Positions 33,111-42,252 of a stretch of 64,000 nt of DNA are shown here, in pieces. The stretch is from Yoonia sp. F2084L (GTDB lineage Bacteria > Pseudomonadota > Alphaproteobacteria > Rhodobacterales > Rhodobacteraceae). The DNA is taken from contig NZ_JALKAH010000003.1 of NCBI RefSeq assembly GCF_023015625.1, positions 434,001 through 498,000 of the forward strand, given 5' to 3'. Numbering within the stretch: position 1 is the first letter of the stretch; each line of letters begins with the position of its first letter. A program made the position numbers and the translations under genes. The notes under the pieces are model-generated. The model did not search any database. It was not told the DNA's origin and saw only the letters and a list, made by a program, of their open reading frames with translations.

Positions 33111-35366
33111 CTACTTCCGTGTCCGCTTCACCTTCCGCGCCGTCTTCGCCGCCTTCTTGCGCGCTGATCCCACCTTGCGCCGTGGCGGTTTGCCCCGCCC
33201 ACGCGACGGACCACGCGGTACAGCGCGGTCTTCCAGCGTCAGCAGTTCAACAATCAGGCCACCGGTTACAGGCGCGGCCTCTGCCAGTTTCACCGTTACG
33301 CGCTGACCCAGCCCGATAATCATGCCGGTATCAGACCCCATGAGTGTCTGGCTTTCGGCATCATAGTGAAAATACTCGCGCCCCAGCGTACGGATCGGGA
33401 TCATGCCGTCAGCGCCGGTTTCGTCCAGTTTCACAAAGACCCCGAACTTGGCAATCCCGCTGATCCGGCCCGTCAGCTCCGCGCCAATGCGATCAGACAG
33501 GAAGGCGGCCAGATACCGGTCTGTTGTGTCGCGTTCTGCTGTCATCGACCGGCGTTCGGTGTCGCTGATCAGTTTGGCCGTTTCGGTCAGGTGTTCGACG
33601 TCCCAAGCGCTGAGCCCATCATCACCCCAGCCATGTGCTTTGATCAACGCCCGGTGCACGATCAGGTCGGAATAGCGTCTGATGGGCGAGGTGAAATGCG
33701 CATAGGCGCGCAGGGCCAGCCCGAAATGGCCGAAGTTTTCGGGGAAATAATAGGCCTGCGTCATCGACCGCAGGGTGGCCATATTGATCAGCTCATCGTT
33801 CTCGGTGCCCGCAGCCCCTTTCAGCAGTTTGTTCAGGTGAGCGGTTTTCAGAACCTGCCCCTTCGCCAGAACAAGGCCGGAGGCCGTGGCCACCTCGCGC
33901 AATGCGTCGAGCTTTTCAGGGCTTGGTTCTTCGTGCACGCGGAACAGCAGGGGTGACTTCTTGGCAATCAGCGTCTCAGCGGCGGCGACATTCGCAAGTA
34001 CCATGAATTCTTCGATCAGGCGGTGTGCATTCAGTCGTTCTTTGTATTGCACAGACGTGACCTTGCCATTGTCATCCAGCACAATCTGACGTTCCGGCAG
34101 GTCCAACTCCAACGGCTGGCGCTGCGCGCGCGCTTTCATCAGTGCAGCGAAAGCCTGATAAAGCGGCGTGATGATCTCATCCATCATCGGGGCGACTTTG
34201 TCGTTGGGTTGGCCATCAACGGCGGCCTGCACCTCTTCGTAGTTCAGAGAGGCGACCGATTTCATCAGCCCGCGATGAAAGGCGTGATCAATCTTGTTGC
34301 CTGCCATATCAATACGCATCGCAACGGCCAGACAGGCACGTTCAACTCCCTCATGCAGCGAACACAGATCGCCGGAGAGACGATCAGGCAGCATGGGCAC
34401 AACACGGTCCGGGAAGTAGGTGGAGTTGCCGCGCTTGCGCGCTTCGCGGTCCAGTTCAGATCCGGGCGTGACGTAATGGGCCACATCGGCAATCGCGACC
34501 CAGATGATAAAGCCGCCAGCGTTTTTCGGATCAGGATCGGGTTCAACAAAACAGGCATCGTCGTGGTCACGCGCATCCCACGGATCAATGGTGATCAACG
34601 GCATATCGCGGAGGTCCGTGCGGCCTTTGAGCCCAGCCGGCCTGGCATTGTCAGCTTCGGCGATAACCTCGTCCGGGAAGTGATCGGGAATGCCATGCTG
34701 ATGGATCGCAATCAGTGATACGGCGCGCGGTTCGGTTGGGTCGCCCAAGCGGGCGATGATACGGGCCTTGGGCAAGCCCATACGGCCCTTTGGCCCGGCC
34801 TGCTCGGCTTCCACCAACTCCCCGTCCTTGGCGCCGCCCGTAGCACCCGCCGCAACGGTCCACTGCTTGTCCGCACCCTTTTCGATGGGCAGCACCCGTC
34901 CTCCCTCGGATCCGGCACGAAACACGCCAAGAATACGCAACGGATTGGTCCCGATCCTGCGGATCATGCGGGCGGTGTGGCTGTGATCTTCGGTTTGATC
35001 GACAGCCAGGCGGCCCAAAATACGATCCCCCGCTCCCAGAGCCGGATCGCTGGCGCGCAACATCATCAGAATACGCGGCTCCGCGCCTTCGCCTTTCCAT
35101 TCCAAGGGGCGGGCAAAAAGATCGCCATCTGCATCGGTCCCGACAATCTCCAGCACGGCAACAGGCGGCAGTTCTTCGGCATCGCGGTAGGAACTTCTGC
35201 GCTTGGTCAGCTTGCCTTCTTCTTCAAGCTCTTTCAGCAGGCGCTTGAGGTCAATCCGTGCAGCCCCCTTGATGCCAAATGCCTTCGCGATATCGCGCTT
35301 GGCAGCTTTGGTGGGATGCTCGGATATCCAGGCAAGGATTTCGGACTTGGAGGGGATACGTGTCAT
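33111..35366 (-). CDS. rnr: Ribonuclease R
   Basis: This 751-aa 3'-to-5' exoribonuclease degrades structured RNA. An N-terminal winged-helix region is followed by cold-shock-like domains and the RNB catalytic centre TIDPWDARDHDDACFVEPD with the conserved Asp cluster. An S1 domain (ELTGRISGIAKFGVFVKLDE) and a Lys/Arg-rich tail (RGRGKPPRRKVGSARKKAAK) follow. Length and order are typical. The gene is alone, with an AT-richer gene behind it and a lipoprotein gene ahead of it on the same strand. Confidence 0.95.
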   Translation of the reverse strand: MTRIPSKSEILAWISEHPTKAAKRDIAKAFGIKGAARIDLKRLLKELEEEGKLTKRRSSYRDAEELPPVAVLEIVGTDADGDLFARPLEWKGEGAEPRILMMLRASDPALGAGDRILGRLAVDQTEDHSHTARMIRRIGTNPLRILGVFRAGSEGGRVLPIEKGADKQWTVAAGATGGAKDGELVEAEQAGPKGRMGLPKARIIARLGDPTEPRAVSLIAIHQHGIPDHFPDEVIAEADNARPAGLKGRTDLRDMPLITIDPWDARDHDDACFVEPDPDPKNAGGFIIWVAIADVAHYVTPGSELDREARKRGNSTYFPDRVVPMLPDRLSGDLCSLHEGVERACLAVAMRIDMAGNKIDHAFHRGLMKSVASLNYEEVQAAVDGQPNDKVAPMMDEIITPLYQAFAALMKARAQRQPLELDLPERQIVLDDNGKVTSVQYKERLNAHRLIEEFMVLANVAAAETLIAKKSPLLFRVHEEPSPEKLDALREVATASGLVLAKGQVLKTAHLNKLLKGAAGTENDELINMATLRSMTQAYYFPENFGHFGLALRAYAHFTSPIRRYSDLIVHRALIKAHGWGDDGLSAWDVEHLTETAKLISDTERRSMTAERDTTDRYLAAFLSDRIGAELTGRISGIAKFGVFVKLDETGADGMIPIRTLGREYFHYDAESQTLMGSDTGMIIGLGQRVTVKLAEAAPVTGGLIVELLTLEDRAVPRGPSRGRGKPPRRKVGSARKKAAKTARKVKRTRK

Positions 35367-35423
35367 GACGCAGCCCTAGCACGGCCTGCGTCAAGCGTCA
35401 TCCAAATTGAGGGGCGACGAACC

Positions 35424-35888
35424 CTAGCCGAAATCAGTGCGCGGGCAGGGGGCCGTGTCGCCGGCCGCCCATGCCTGAATTGCATCAACGATCCAGCCAT
35501 TTCCCGGTCCGGCATAGGTCGTGGCACGCGCGCCAGATGCGGTCGAGGTCACATCGGCGACCAGATAGGGATACCAGCCGGGATTGCCCAGGTTGTTGGG
35601 GTTGTTGTGCTCAATCACAAGGCTGTTGCCCTGACGGCTCGTCCGATAGCTATCGGACAAAATTGCGCTCATCTGTCCGGGTTTTGTGATTGATGTCTGA
35701 ACCGTGAAGTTCATACAGGCGCGGGCGCGATTGGTGATCGTACCTATCGCTGCCGATGCTGACCGGTTCACGTCGATCGCTTGTTCATTTGTCCAAGGGT
35801 GCACGCGGACCTCGTCCGGAGTCTGAGGCGCCTGAATACAGCCGGCCACAACCAGAAACGCGGCACAAAATGATAGTGCTTTCTTCAT
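35424..35888 (-). CDS. Predicted lipoprotein, 154 aa
   Basis: The protein starts MKKALSFCAAFLVVAGCIQA with lipobox VAGC, so it should be a membrane-anchored lipoprotein. The rest is a small mixed fold with Cys residues in ARACMNF and APCPRTDF and a Gly/Tyr-rich middle (NNLGNPGWYPYLVAD). I chose the ATG at 35888; a further upstream ATG would lack a proper signal. It lies 90 bases downstream of dapE, so it may sit on the same transcript. No family was recognised. Confidence 0.75.
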   Translation of the reverse strand: MKKALSFCAAFLVVAGCIQAPQTPDEVRVHPWTNEQAIDVNRSASAAIGTITNRARACMNFTVQTSITKPGQMSAILSDSYRTSRQGNSLVIEHNNPNNLGNPGWYPYLVADVTSTASGARATTYAGPGNGWIVDAIQAWAAGDTAPCPRTDFG

Positions 35889-35978
35889 CACAGACTCCAA
35901 TCCGTTACTCTCGTGAACAGCCTGAAACAAAAGAAAGGCACAACTTTGGCGCGCTTTTGATCTAATTTTGTTTTGCGA

Positions 35979-37121
35979 CTAGGCGAAGTAGTCTGTCAGA
36001 ATCCGTGTATAAATCGCCTTGAGTTGCTCAATTTGCGCAACCGCGACCCGCTCATCCACCTGATGCATGGTCTTGCCCACCAGCCCGAACTCCACCACCG
36101 GGCAGTGATCCTTGACGAAACGGGCATCTGACGTCCCGCCCGACGTGGACAGCTCTGGTTTGCGCCCGGTCTCGGCCTCGACGGCTTTTCCGATTAGATC
36201 CGATAATGGGCCGGGCGGGGTGACAAAGCTCTCACCGGACACCCGCACCCGCATCTCAACTCTGACATCAAATTCTGCAGCGACCATGTCGGCTTGGTTC
36301 TGCATCCACGCGGTCAGGTCGGCGCTGGTGAGGGTGTCGTTGAAGCGGATATTCACGGTGGCCTTGGTCTGCGACGGGATCACGTTGGTCGCCGGGTTGC
36401 CGGTGTCGATGGTGAGCACCTGTAAAGATGACGGATCAAAATGCGCCGTCCCCTCGTCCAGAACGCGGCTGGACAATACATCCATCAGCCGCGCCATCGC
36501 GGGCATCGGGTTCTTTGCGCTATGCGGGTAGGCAGCATGGCCCTGTACGCCCGTCACGGTAAAGAACGCAGTCATGGACCCGCGCCGCCCGATTTTCATG
36601 GCCTCGCCCATCTCATTGGGGCAGGTGGGTTCCCCCACCAGACACACGGACATGGCTTCGTTATTCGCAGCCATCCAGTCCAGCAGCGCGGTGGTGCCAT
36701 CCACGGCATCGGCTTCTTCATCGCCTGTGATGGCCAGCACGACAGCGCCATCGGGCGGTGTATCATTGACGAAATCAATCGCCGCTGCGGCAAACGCCGC
36801 AACGCCGGATTTCATGTCAGTGGCCCCGCGCCCATAAAGAAACCCGTCCTTTATCTCGGCCCCGAAAGGCGGCATCGTCCAAGCCGCCTCGTCCCCCAAT
36901 GGCACGACATCGGTATGCCCATTAAACCCAAAGGTTCGGTTCGCCCCTTGCCGCCCCCAGCGGGCATAGAGGTTTGATACCTCGCCACGATCCACGCGCG
37001 TACAGGTGAACCCGCCTTTGGTCAGGACTTCCTCAAGCAACACCAGCGCGCCACCTTCGGCAGGTGTCACAGACGGGCAACGGACCAGATCGGCGGTCAA
37101 GGCAACGGGATCAATCGGCAT
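35979..37121 (-). CDS. dapE: Succinyl-diaminopimelate desuccinylase
   Basis: This 380-aa M20-family hydrolase removes succinate from N-succinyl-diaminopimelate. Metal-ligand motifs are present: [24 protein letters not shown] with the catalytic Asp and ligand Asp, and [12 protein letters not shown]. The start is ATG at 37121 ([12 protein letters not shown]), with AAAGGAG 7 bases ahead; earlier in-frame ATGs have no site. It acts with dapD five genes away on the same strand, giving both steps of the succinylase branch in one cluster. Confidence 0.95.
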   Translation of the reverse strand: MPIDPVALTADLVRCPSVTPAEGGALVLLEEVLTKGGFTCTRVDRGEVSNLYARWGRQGANRTFGFNGHTDVVPLGDEAAWTMPPFGAEIKDGFLYGRGATDMKSGVAAFAAAAIDFVNDTPPDGAVVLAITGDEEADAVDGTTALLDWMAANNEAMSVCLVGEPTCPNEMGEAMKIGRRGSMTAFFTVTGVQGHAAYPHSAKNPMPAMARLMDVLSSRVLDEGTAHFDPSSLQVLTIDTGNPATNVIPSQTKATVNIRFNDTLTSADLTAWMQNQADMVAAEFDVRVEMRVRVSGESFVTPPGPLSDLIGKAVEAETGRKPELSTSGGTSDARFVKDHCPVVEFGLVGKTMHQVDERVAVAQIEQLKAIYTRILTDYFA

Positions 37122-37170
37122 TGGCAGGCTCCTTTCCGCTATGGCTAGCGGGAAGGACGCGGGGATGCAA

Positions 37171-37293
37171 TCAGGCGGCCAAATAGGCCCAAAAGACAAA
37201 CATCACGATGAGAACCAAGACAACCTGAACAACCATCGCCTTAATCAGGAATTTCGAGCGTTTGGTATCTGCATCGACGTCGATCTTTTTCAT
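37171..37293 (-). CDS. Small membrane protein, 40 aa
   Basis: The start is ATG at 37293: [20 protein letters not shown], followed by [20 protein letters not shown]. It has a charged N-terminus of about 17 residues then a single hydrophobic helix, so it is a probable single-span protein. It lies 49 bases ahead of dapE on the same strand. Short size makes the call less certain, but charge and helix placement are coherent and the position is central in the dapD-dapE block. Confidence 0.65.
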   Translation of the reverse strand: MKKIDVDADTKRSKFLIKAMVVQVVLVLIVMFVFWAYLAA

Positions 37294-37404
37294 GGCCTGT
37301 CTTTCTTTGAAAGGGTGCTCACCAAGTATGGTGGGGCGGCTTAGGCGGCTGTTACGACATAATAGCTTACCCAGCAGCATAGGTCCATCAAGGCTACGGC
37401 ACGA

Positions 37405-38103
37405 TCACGTGCGCACCACAAAGGTATGGATCGTGAACACGACCGCATCTGTGCGTAGCAGCCGTAGAATGCATTGCCGCTCTGAGCGGATGAAGGGCGT
37501 TTGCTGACCGTCGGTCTTCTTGTAGGGCTGATGCAAGTCAGCGTCGCTATAGCGCAGCTTGTTGAACCGCCAAAGCGGCTTGCCGACACGAACCCCGTCA
37601 AACAACCGCTGTACGCGGCGCGCGATGTTGTCGTCATATTCATCGACCGGCGCATGGATGCCTGTCAGCGGTCGGTTGATTTTATCGGCCAAACGCCAGT
37701 TCGCCGGAAAGCACAGGACGGCCCCGGTCAACACGTGCTCATCGCCGCGCTTTTCCATGATGCAGATGTCTTCCTGCGCCAGATGGCCCAGCGTCCGCAA
37801 CGGCGCGACCCGGTCTATCTGAACAGCGCGCAGATCGGGGCAGATGACGTGATCTGCGGCCACCTCAAACCCTAATCCGGGCAGCAGTTTGAGCGCCTCT
37901 TCCAGAACTTCGCGCCCTGCGGTTACGTTCTCCGAGAGCACGGACTCCGACCGCTCTTCCAGCAACTGCGCGCGATAGGCCATCTGTGCGGCATAAGCCT
38001 CATCCACGCGCAGCCAATCATCTGCGTCACAGGGCAACGTGCCCGGCAGGCTGGGCGTGCTGTCGTGGGCATCGGGGAGGGCGTTTTGCAAGATCACCGT
38101 CAT
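37405..38103 (-). CDS. DUF3445 (haem-dependent N-demethylase-like) protein
   Basis: This 232-aa protein is of the DUF3445 type, related to the alpha subunit of haem-dependent oxidative N-demethylase. Typical pieces are LLEERSESVLSENV, ICIMEKRGDEHVLTGAVLCF, FPANWRLADKINRPLTGIHA and ERQCILRLLRTDAVVFTIHT. The FPANW and HxPV (IHAPVDEY) parts are the family core. Its substrate is unknown. It sits 12 bases before the next gene on the same strand and within the lysine-biosynthesis block. Confidence 0.88.
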   Translation of the reverse strand: MTVILQNALPDAHDSTPSLPGTLPCDADDWLRVDEAYAAQMAYRAQLLEERSESVLSENVTAGREVLEEALKLLPGLGFEVAADHVICPDLRAVQIDRVAPLRTLGHLAQEDICIMEKRGDEHVLTGAVLCFPANWRLADKINRPLTGIHAPVDEYDDNIARRVQRLFDGVRVGKPLWRFNKLRYSDADLHQPYKKTDGQQTPFIRSERQCILRLLRTDAVVFTIHTFVVRT

Positions 38104-38115
38104 GATCTGCGCCGC

Positions 38116-38445
38116 CTAAGCCTTGTCAAAAAACGGCGTCATCTGCGCCACGATCACGCTGTTTTCTTCCAGCGCACGCGCCATCAGCGCCTTTTCATCG
38201 TCCGATATATCATGCCCCTCGGCCAAGCGTTCGTCTAACGTGCCGTACCCCGACACATCCAGCGGGGCAAGGTCGGCTTGCTTCAGGATCGCCACCGTTT
38301 CACGCACCGCTTCGGCTTCATCGACGCCGCTGGCATAGCACATCAGTGCCGCCCCCGTGGCCTCTTCGGGCAGGCCATCACCGGCGTTGCGCCCGACCTC
38401 AACAAGCAGAGTATAGACCTTCTGGCGGCTTTCCTTCTTGGTCAT
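38116..38445 (-). CDS. Conserved hypothetical protein, 109 aa
   Basis: This 109-aa acidic helical protein starts MTKKESRQKVYTLLVEVGRN and ends AQMTPFFDKA, with no membrane segment or recognised motif. Its ATG overlaps the stop of the 93-aa membrane-protein gene upstream by ATGA, so the two are coupled. It lies between dapD and dapE, an order I recall from other Rhodobacterales; no function known. Confidence 0.78.
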   Translation of the reverse strand: MTKKESRQKVYTLLVEVGRNAGDGLPEEATGAALMCYASGVDEAEAVRETVAILKQADLAPLDVSGYGTLDERLAEGHDISDDEKALMARALEENSVIVAQMTPFFDKA

Positions 38446-38723
38446 GTGGTGCCTTTCTCTTCCCAGCGCGAGCGGACCGCCCAGATGGTCGAAACGACAA
38501 TGACGATCTGCAATGGCGCGTAGATCACCAGCATCAGCGCCAGTATCCGCCAGAATAGCGTCAGGTTCATCACGATGGTTAATGATACTGCGGGCAAGAA
38601 CAGCGATGCCAGCAGGACCGAGATGATCACAATGTCAGCCGCCACAGGCAGCCATGCCGCCTTGAACGACGGGCGCACGCCCGCCGCGATGCGCCTGCGC
38701 GCCACTATGCGGCTGATGATCAT
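38442..38723 (-). CDS. Small membrane protein, 93 aa, two helices
   Basis: This 93-aa protein has hydrophobic stretches at about 25-50 (LPVAADIVIISVLLASLF) and 55-80 (WRILALMLVIYAPLQIVIVV), and basic ends (SRIVARRRIAAG at the front, RSRWEEKG at the rear). It starts immediately after the dapD stop with no gap and ends overlapping the 109-aa gene. Function unknown. Confidence 0.78.
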   Translation of the reverse strand: MIISRIVARRRIAAGVRPSFKAAWLPVAADIVIISVLLASLFLPAVSLTIVMNLTLFWRILALMLVIYAPLQIVIVVSTIWAVRSRWEEKGTT

Positions 38724-39551
38724 TCAGTCACGCAAGAGTTCGTTGATGCCGGTTTTGGAGCGCGTGCGCTCATCGACGCGTTTCACGATCACGGCGCAGT
38801 AGAGGCTGATATTGTTTTTGGACGGCATCGAACCTGCAACAACCACCGAATAAGGCGGCACTTCGCCGTACATGACTTCACCGGTTTCACGATCCACGAT
38901 CTTGGTGGATTGGCCGATAAAGACGCCCATGCCAAGCACAGAGCCTTCGCGGACGATGCAGCCTTCGACCACCTCAGAACGCGCGCCGATAAAGCAGTTG
39001 TCTTCGATGATCGTGGGGCCTGCCTGCATCGGCTCCAGCACGCCACCGATGCCGACACCGCCAGACAGGTGCACATTCTTACCAATCTGGGCGCATGATC
39101 CAACCGTGGCCCAGCCGTCGACCATGGAGCCTTCATCAACGTAAGCGCCAAGGTTCACGAAGGATGGCATCAGCACAACGTCCTTGGCGATATAGGCCGA
39201 ACGGCGCACGATTGAGCCGGGCACCGCGCGAAAGCCGGCATCACGCCATTGGTTTTCGCCCCAACCGTCAAACTTTGATGGGACCTTGTCCCACCACGTC
39301 GTCCCGCCATTGCCGCCTGAAATCGGCTCCATATCGTTCAGGCGAAAGGACAGCAGCACCGCTTTCTTGGCCCATTGGTTCACATGCCAGCTGCCGTCTT
39401 CCATCTTCTCGGCGACACGCAGTTTACCGCTATCGAGCGCATTCAATGTGTCCTCAATCGCTTCGCGGGTTTCTCCGGTCGTGGATGTGTTGATCGTGTC
39501 GCGGGCATCCCACGCGGCTTCGATTGCAGTCTCAAGGGCGGCATTGGACAT
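38724..39551 (-). CDS. dapD: Tetrahydrodipicolinate N-succinyltransferase
   Basis: This 275-aa enzyme of the left-handed beta-helix type (hexapeptide repeats) transfers succinyl from succinyl-CoA to tetrahydrodipicolinate. Helical N-terminal residues 1-95 precede hexapeptide-rich stretches such as [20 protein letters not shown] and [20 protein letters not shown]. It heads the block dapD, two small genes, DUF3445, a 40-aa membrane protein and dapE on one strand, and is divergent from the LOG gene. Confidence 0.95.
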   Translation of the reverse strand: MSNAALETAIEAAWDARDTINTSTTGETREAIEDTLNALDSGKLRVAEKMEDGSWHVNQWAKKAVLLSFRLNDMEPISGGNGGTTWWDKVPSKFDGWGENQWRDAGFRAVPGSIVRRSAYIAKDVVLMPSFVNLGAYVDEGSMVDGWATVGSCAQIGKNVHLSGGVGIGGVLEPMQAGPTIIEDNCFIGARSEVVEGCIVREGSVLGMGVFIGQSTKIVDRETGEVMYGEVPPYSVVVAGSMPSKNNISLYCAVIVKRVDERTRSKTGINELLRD

Positions 39552-39684
39552 GTGGGATTCTCCGGTCAGATAATTTCAAAGGCTTCTAGCGGGGCTGGGC
39601 GCATCAATCAATCTATGTGTATCGCGTTGCATCTTTGGGCAGGTCGGGCAACTCTGCATCCAAACAAGGCAGGACATACACCCG

Positions 39685-40530
39685 ATGAAAGACAACCGTT
39701 ACCACCCGTTCCGTGACAGCCACCAAGACCGCGAAGAGGTCAAGAGCGTCCCGGACACACCGCAAACGCGGGCACCGTCCTATGCGCTGGCCTTCGCAGA
39801 TGAGGACTTTATGTGCCGCGAAGAGCTGCGGCCTGTGCGGCTACAGCTTGAACTGCTCAAACCGGAAATGCTGATGGACGAGGCAGATATCGCATCAACC
39901 ATCGTGCTTTTTGGTGGCGCGCGGATCCCGGAACCTGCCAAGAAAGATACCGCACGCACGCAAACGCTGGCCGATCTGTCAGCCTATTACGAAGAGGCGC
40001 GCAAGTTCGCCCAGATGATGACCGAACGGTCGCTGCAAACCGGCGGGCGCGAAGACGTCATTGTCACAGGCGGTGGCCCAGGCGTGATGGAGGCAGGCAA
40101 CCGCGGCGCGCAAGACGCAGGCGGGCGGTCGATTGGCCTGAATATCGTGCTGCCACATGAACAGGCCCCAAACCCCTATGTGACGCCGGAATTGTGCTTT
40201 AACTTTCACTACTTCGCGATCCGCAAGATGCATTTCCTGATGCGGGCTTCAGCAGTCTGCGTATTTCCCGGTGGCTTTGGCACACTGGATGAAATGTTCG
40301 AGGCGCTAACGCTGATCCAGACCGGACGTATGGCGCAGGTGCCGTTCTTGCTGTTTGGACGGGCGTTTTGGGAAAAGATCATCAATTGGGACGCATTGGC
40401 AGATGCAGGTACGATTTCGGCGGATGATCTGAAACTGTTCCGCTTTGTCGACACCGCCGAAGAGGCGATTGCCGCCCTCGATAGCTGGGAAGGCAAAGGC
40501 GAAAAGCGCGGCGAGATCCCGGGCCGGTAA
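39685..40530 (+). CDS. LOG family Rossmann-fold protein (TIGR00730)
   Basis: This 281-aa protein has the LOG motifs VTGGGPGVMEAGNRGAQDAG and PGGFGTLDEMFE (form PGGxGTxxE). Members are phosphoribohydrolases that release free bases from nucleoside monophosphates, first known from cytokinin activation. An N-terminal extension of about 65 residues is present, as in long bacterial types. It is divergent from dapD and 3 bases ahead of gluconokinase, so the two are likely co-transcribed. Confidence 0.92.
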   Translation: MKDNRYHPFRDSHQDREEVKSVPDTPQTRAPSYALAFADEDFMCREELRPVRLQLELLKPEMLMDEADIASTIVLFGGARIPEPAKKDTARTQTLADLSAYYEEARKFAQMMTERSLQTGGREDVIVTGGGPGVMEAGNRGAQDAGGRSIGLNIVLPHEQAPNPYVTPELCFNFHYFAIRKMHFLMRASAVCVFPGGFGTLDEMFEALTLIQTGRMAQVPFLLFGRAFWEKIINWDALADAGTISADDLKLFRFVDTAEEAIAALDSWEGKGEKRGEIPGR

Positions 40531-40533
40531 GAC

Positions 40534-41019
40534 ATGCACGGGGCCATCATGGTGATGGGCGTGTCCGGCTGCGGGAAATCCACAGTCGGGGCGGCACTGG
40601 CGGCGGCGCTTGGCGGTGTGTTTGTGGACGGGGACGACTATCACCCGCAGACAAACGTAGATCACATGGCGGCGGGGTATCCGTTGACGGATGACATGCG
40701 CTGGCCGTGGTTGGATGAACTGGCCGTCGCGGTCAACGTTCAGCGGCAGCGGTCCGTCACGGTCTTTGCATGTTCGGCGCTCAAGAAAAGCTACCGCGAT
40801 CATTTGCGCACCGCGATTCCAGATTTGAAGGTGGCCTATCTTGATGCGCCCTACGCAGTGGTCGCCGCTCGGCTGTCGCAAAGACAGGGGCACTACATGC
40901 CTGCTAGTTTGCTTGATAACCAGTTCGCGACGCTTGAAGTGCCCCAAAACGCAACGACGACAGCGTCAATTGATCAGCCCGTCGCACAGATCGTGGCGGC
41001 ACTAAGGGTTGTCGTCTGA
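40534..41019 (+). CDS. gntK: Gluconokinase
   Basis: This 161-aa P-loop kinase has Walker A GVSGCGKST near residues 9-17, DGDDYHPQTN and LTDDMRWPW, and the SALKKSYRDHLR motif characteristic of GntK-type gluconokinases, which phosphorylate gluconate to 6-phosphogluconate. It starts 3 bases after LOG and its end overlaps the LacI gene by 18 bases on the opposite strand. Whether it belongs with the mannosidase operon is not clear from position alone. Confidence 0.92.
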   Translation: MHGAIMVMGVSGCGKSTVGAALAAALGGVFVDGDDYHPQTNVDHMAAGYPLTDDMRWPWLDELAVAVNVQRQRSVTVFACSALKKSYRDHLRTAIPDLKVAYLDAPYAVVAARLSQRQGHYMPASLLDNQFATLEVPQNATTTASIDQPVAQIVAALRVVV

Positions 41020-42054
41020 TGGCACTTCAAGCGCTTGCATCGGGGTCTCGTCTGGTTTGCGAATGGCTTGAATAGCCGCTTTGGCAAGAAAATCCCCCGC
41101 CGCGTTCACCTGTTCCGAGATCGTAAGAATATCGGCGCGAAACAGCTTCAGAAACGGCATCGCCTCTTTTGAAAACACATCAATCTGCTTGCCGACCTGT
41201 GCGCCGTGGTGTTCAACCGCAGCCACAGCCGCCATCGCAGAAGAGGTTGATGCGGTAATCACCGCGTCAATTTCGGGGTGGTCTTGCAGGGTCTTGCGCA
41301 GGGCCGCAACGACCTCGGCACTGGCTGTATCGCTGGTAACGCCGTCGGCAATCGTGACGGCCACGCCCTCTGCGGCACCGGTATCCAGCACGCCTGCGAT
41401 CATATGTTGAGCATAGCTATGCCCGGTGGGGGGTGCGACGACGTAGATATTCTTGCGCCCGCGCGCAGCAAGCTGTTTGACCGCGATGCTGCCAAAGGCG
41501 TTGTTATCGAAGTCATAATAGGCGTGCTGATCTGACCAATTGGTGCGCCCATGTGTGGCAAAAGGAAACTTGCGTTCCATCAGGTAGGCCACACGCGGAT
41601 CATTGGGTTGGATCTGGTTCATGATCACCGCATCGGCAGACCCGGTTTCAACGATATAGCGCACTGGCTCCATCGGGTCTTGGTCTGGAAAAAACGGGGT
41701 GACGACAAGGTGAAACGGCGTGTCGCGCAGCCCGCTGGCGACAGAGGCAATCAGCCGGGCGGTATGGCTCATCAGATCATGTTCGGTCGACATCACAAGA
41801 CTGATGACATTCGTGCGGCCCGTGCGCAGGCGCACGCCCGCGCGATTCGGGACGTAGCCAATTTCATTGGCGATTTTGCGGATCAGTTTTTTGGTCTCAT
41901 TGCCAATATCGGGGGCGTCATTGAGCGCGCGCGATACTGTCGGCACGGCAAGGCCGCTCAATCGCGCGATGGTTTTGAGTGTGGGTTTGCCCTCGGTCCG
42001 CAATGGTGTTGCCGCCGGATCTGGTTTTGCTTTGCTTTGCGGCATTTTTGGCAT
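41002..42054 (-). CDS. LacI family transcriptional regulator
   Basis: This 350-aa repressor has an N-terminal helix-turn-helix (TLKTIARLSGLAVPTVSRALND, about 25-46) preceded by an unusual 20-residue tail, the hinge (GYVPNRAGVRLRTGRTNVI), and a periplasmic-binding-like sugar-sensing domain. AAGGGGAG precedes the ATG at 42054. It is divergent from the substrate-binding gene of the mannosidase operon. A large inverted repeat in the shared region is the best candidate operator, so it probably controls that operon, with a sugar as inducer. Confidence 0.92.
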   Translation of the reverse strand: MPKMPQSKAKPDPAATPLRTEGKPTLKTIARLSGLAVPTVSRALNDAPDIGNETKKLIRKIANEIGYVPNRAGVRLRTGRTNVISLVMSTEHDLMSHTARLIASVASGLRDTPFHLVVTPFFPDQDPMEPVRYIVETGSADAVIMNQIQPNDPRVAYLMERKFPFATHGRTNWSDQHAYYDFDNNAFGSIAVKQLAARGRKNIYVVAPPTGHSYAQHMIAGVLDTGAAEGVAVTIADGVTSDTASAEVVAALRKTLQDHPEIDAVITASTSSAMAAVAAVEHHGAQVGKQIDVFSKEAMPFLKLFRADILTISEQVNAAGDFLAKAAIQAIRKPDETPMQALEVPSDDNP

Positions 42055-42186
42055 GTCTCCCCTTCTATCGCGGTCGCTAACACAGAACTAAAGCCACTTG
42101 AAGCGGATCGCGATGGCGAAAGCAGCATAACAACAAAGCCTTATTCTGGTTGCGTCTTGCTGTGGTTGAGTGTCGCCTAATTTGTC

Positions 42187-42214
42187 TTGCGAGGTCAATC
42201 TAAATCGTTATAGG
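42187..42214 (+). promoter_or_regulatory. Likely promoter of the mannosidase operon
   Basis: TTGCGA (42187-42192) and TATAGG (42209-42214) are 16 bases apart. The -10-like box lies inside the left arm of the inverted repeat, so repressor binding would block polymerase. The boxes are close to sigma-70 consensus but were read by eye. Confidence 0.4.
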
Positions 42215-42234
42215 CTCACCTACAACGATTTAGA
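42199..42234. promoter_or_regulatory. Candidate LacI operator, 16-bp inverted repeat
   Basis: Left arm TCTAAATCGTTATAGG (42199-42214) and right arm CCTACAACGATTTAGA (42219-42234) pair over 15 of 16 positions around a 4-base centre (CTCA). Each arm contains AAATCGTT, resembling a half of LacI-type sites. It lies 18 bases ahead of the GTG start of the substrate-binding gene and overlaps its ribosome-binding and promoter area. Confidence 0.7.
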
Positions 42235-42252
42235 ACCAGGGAGGAGAGAATC

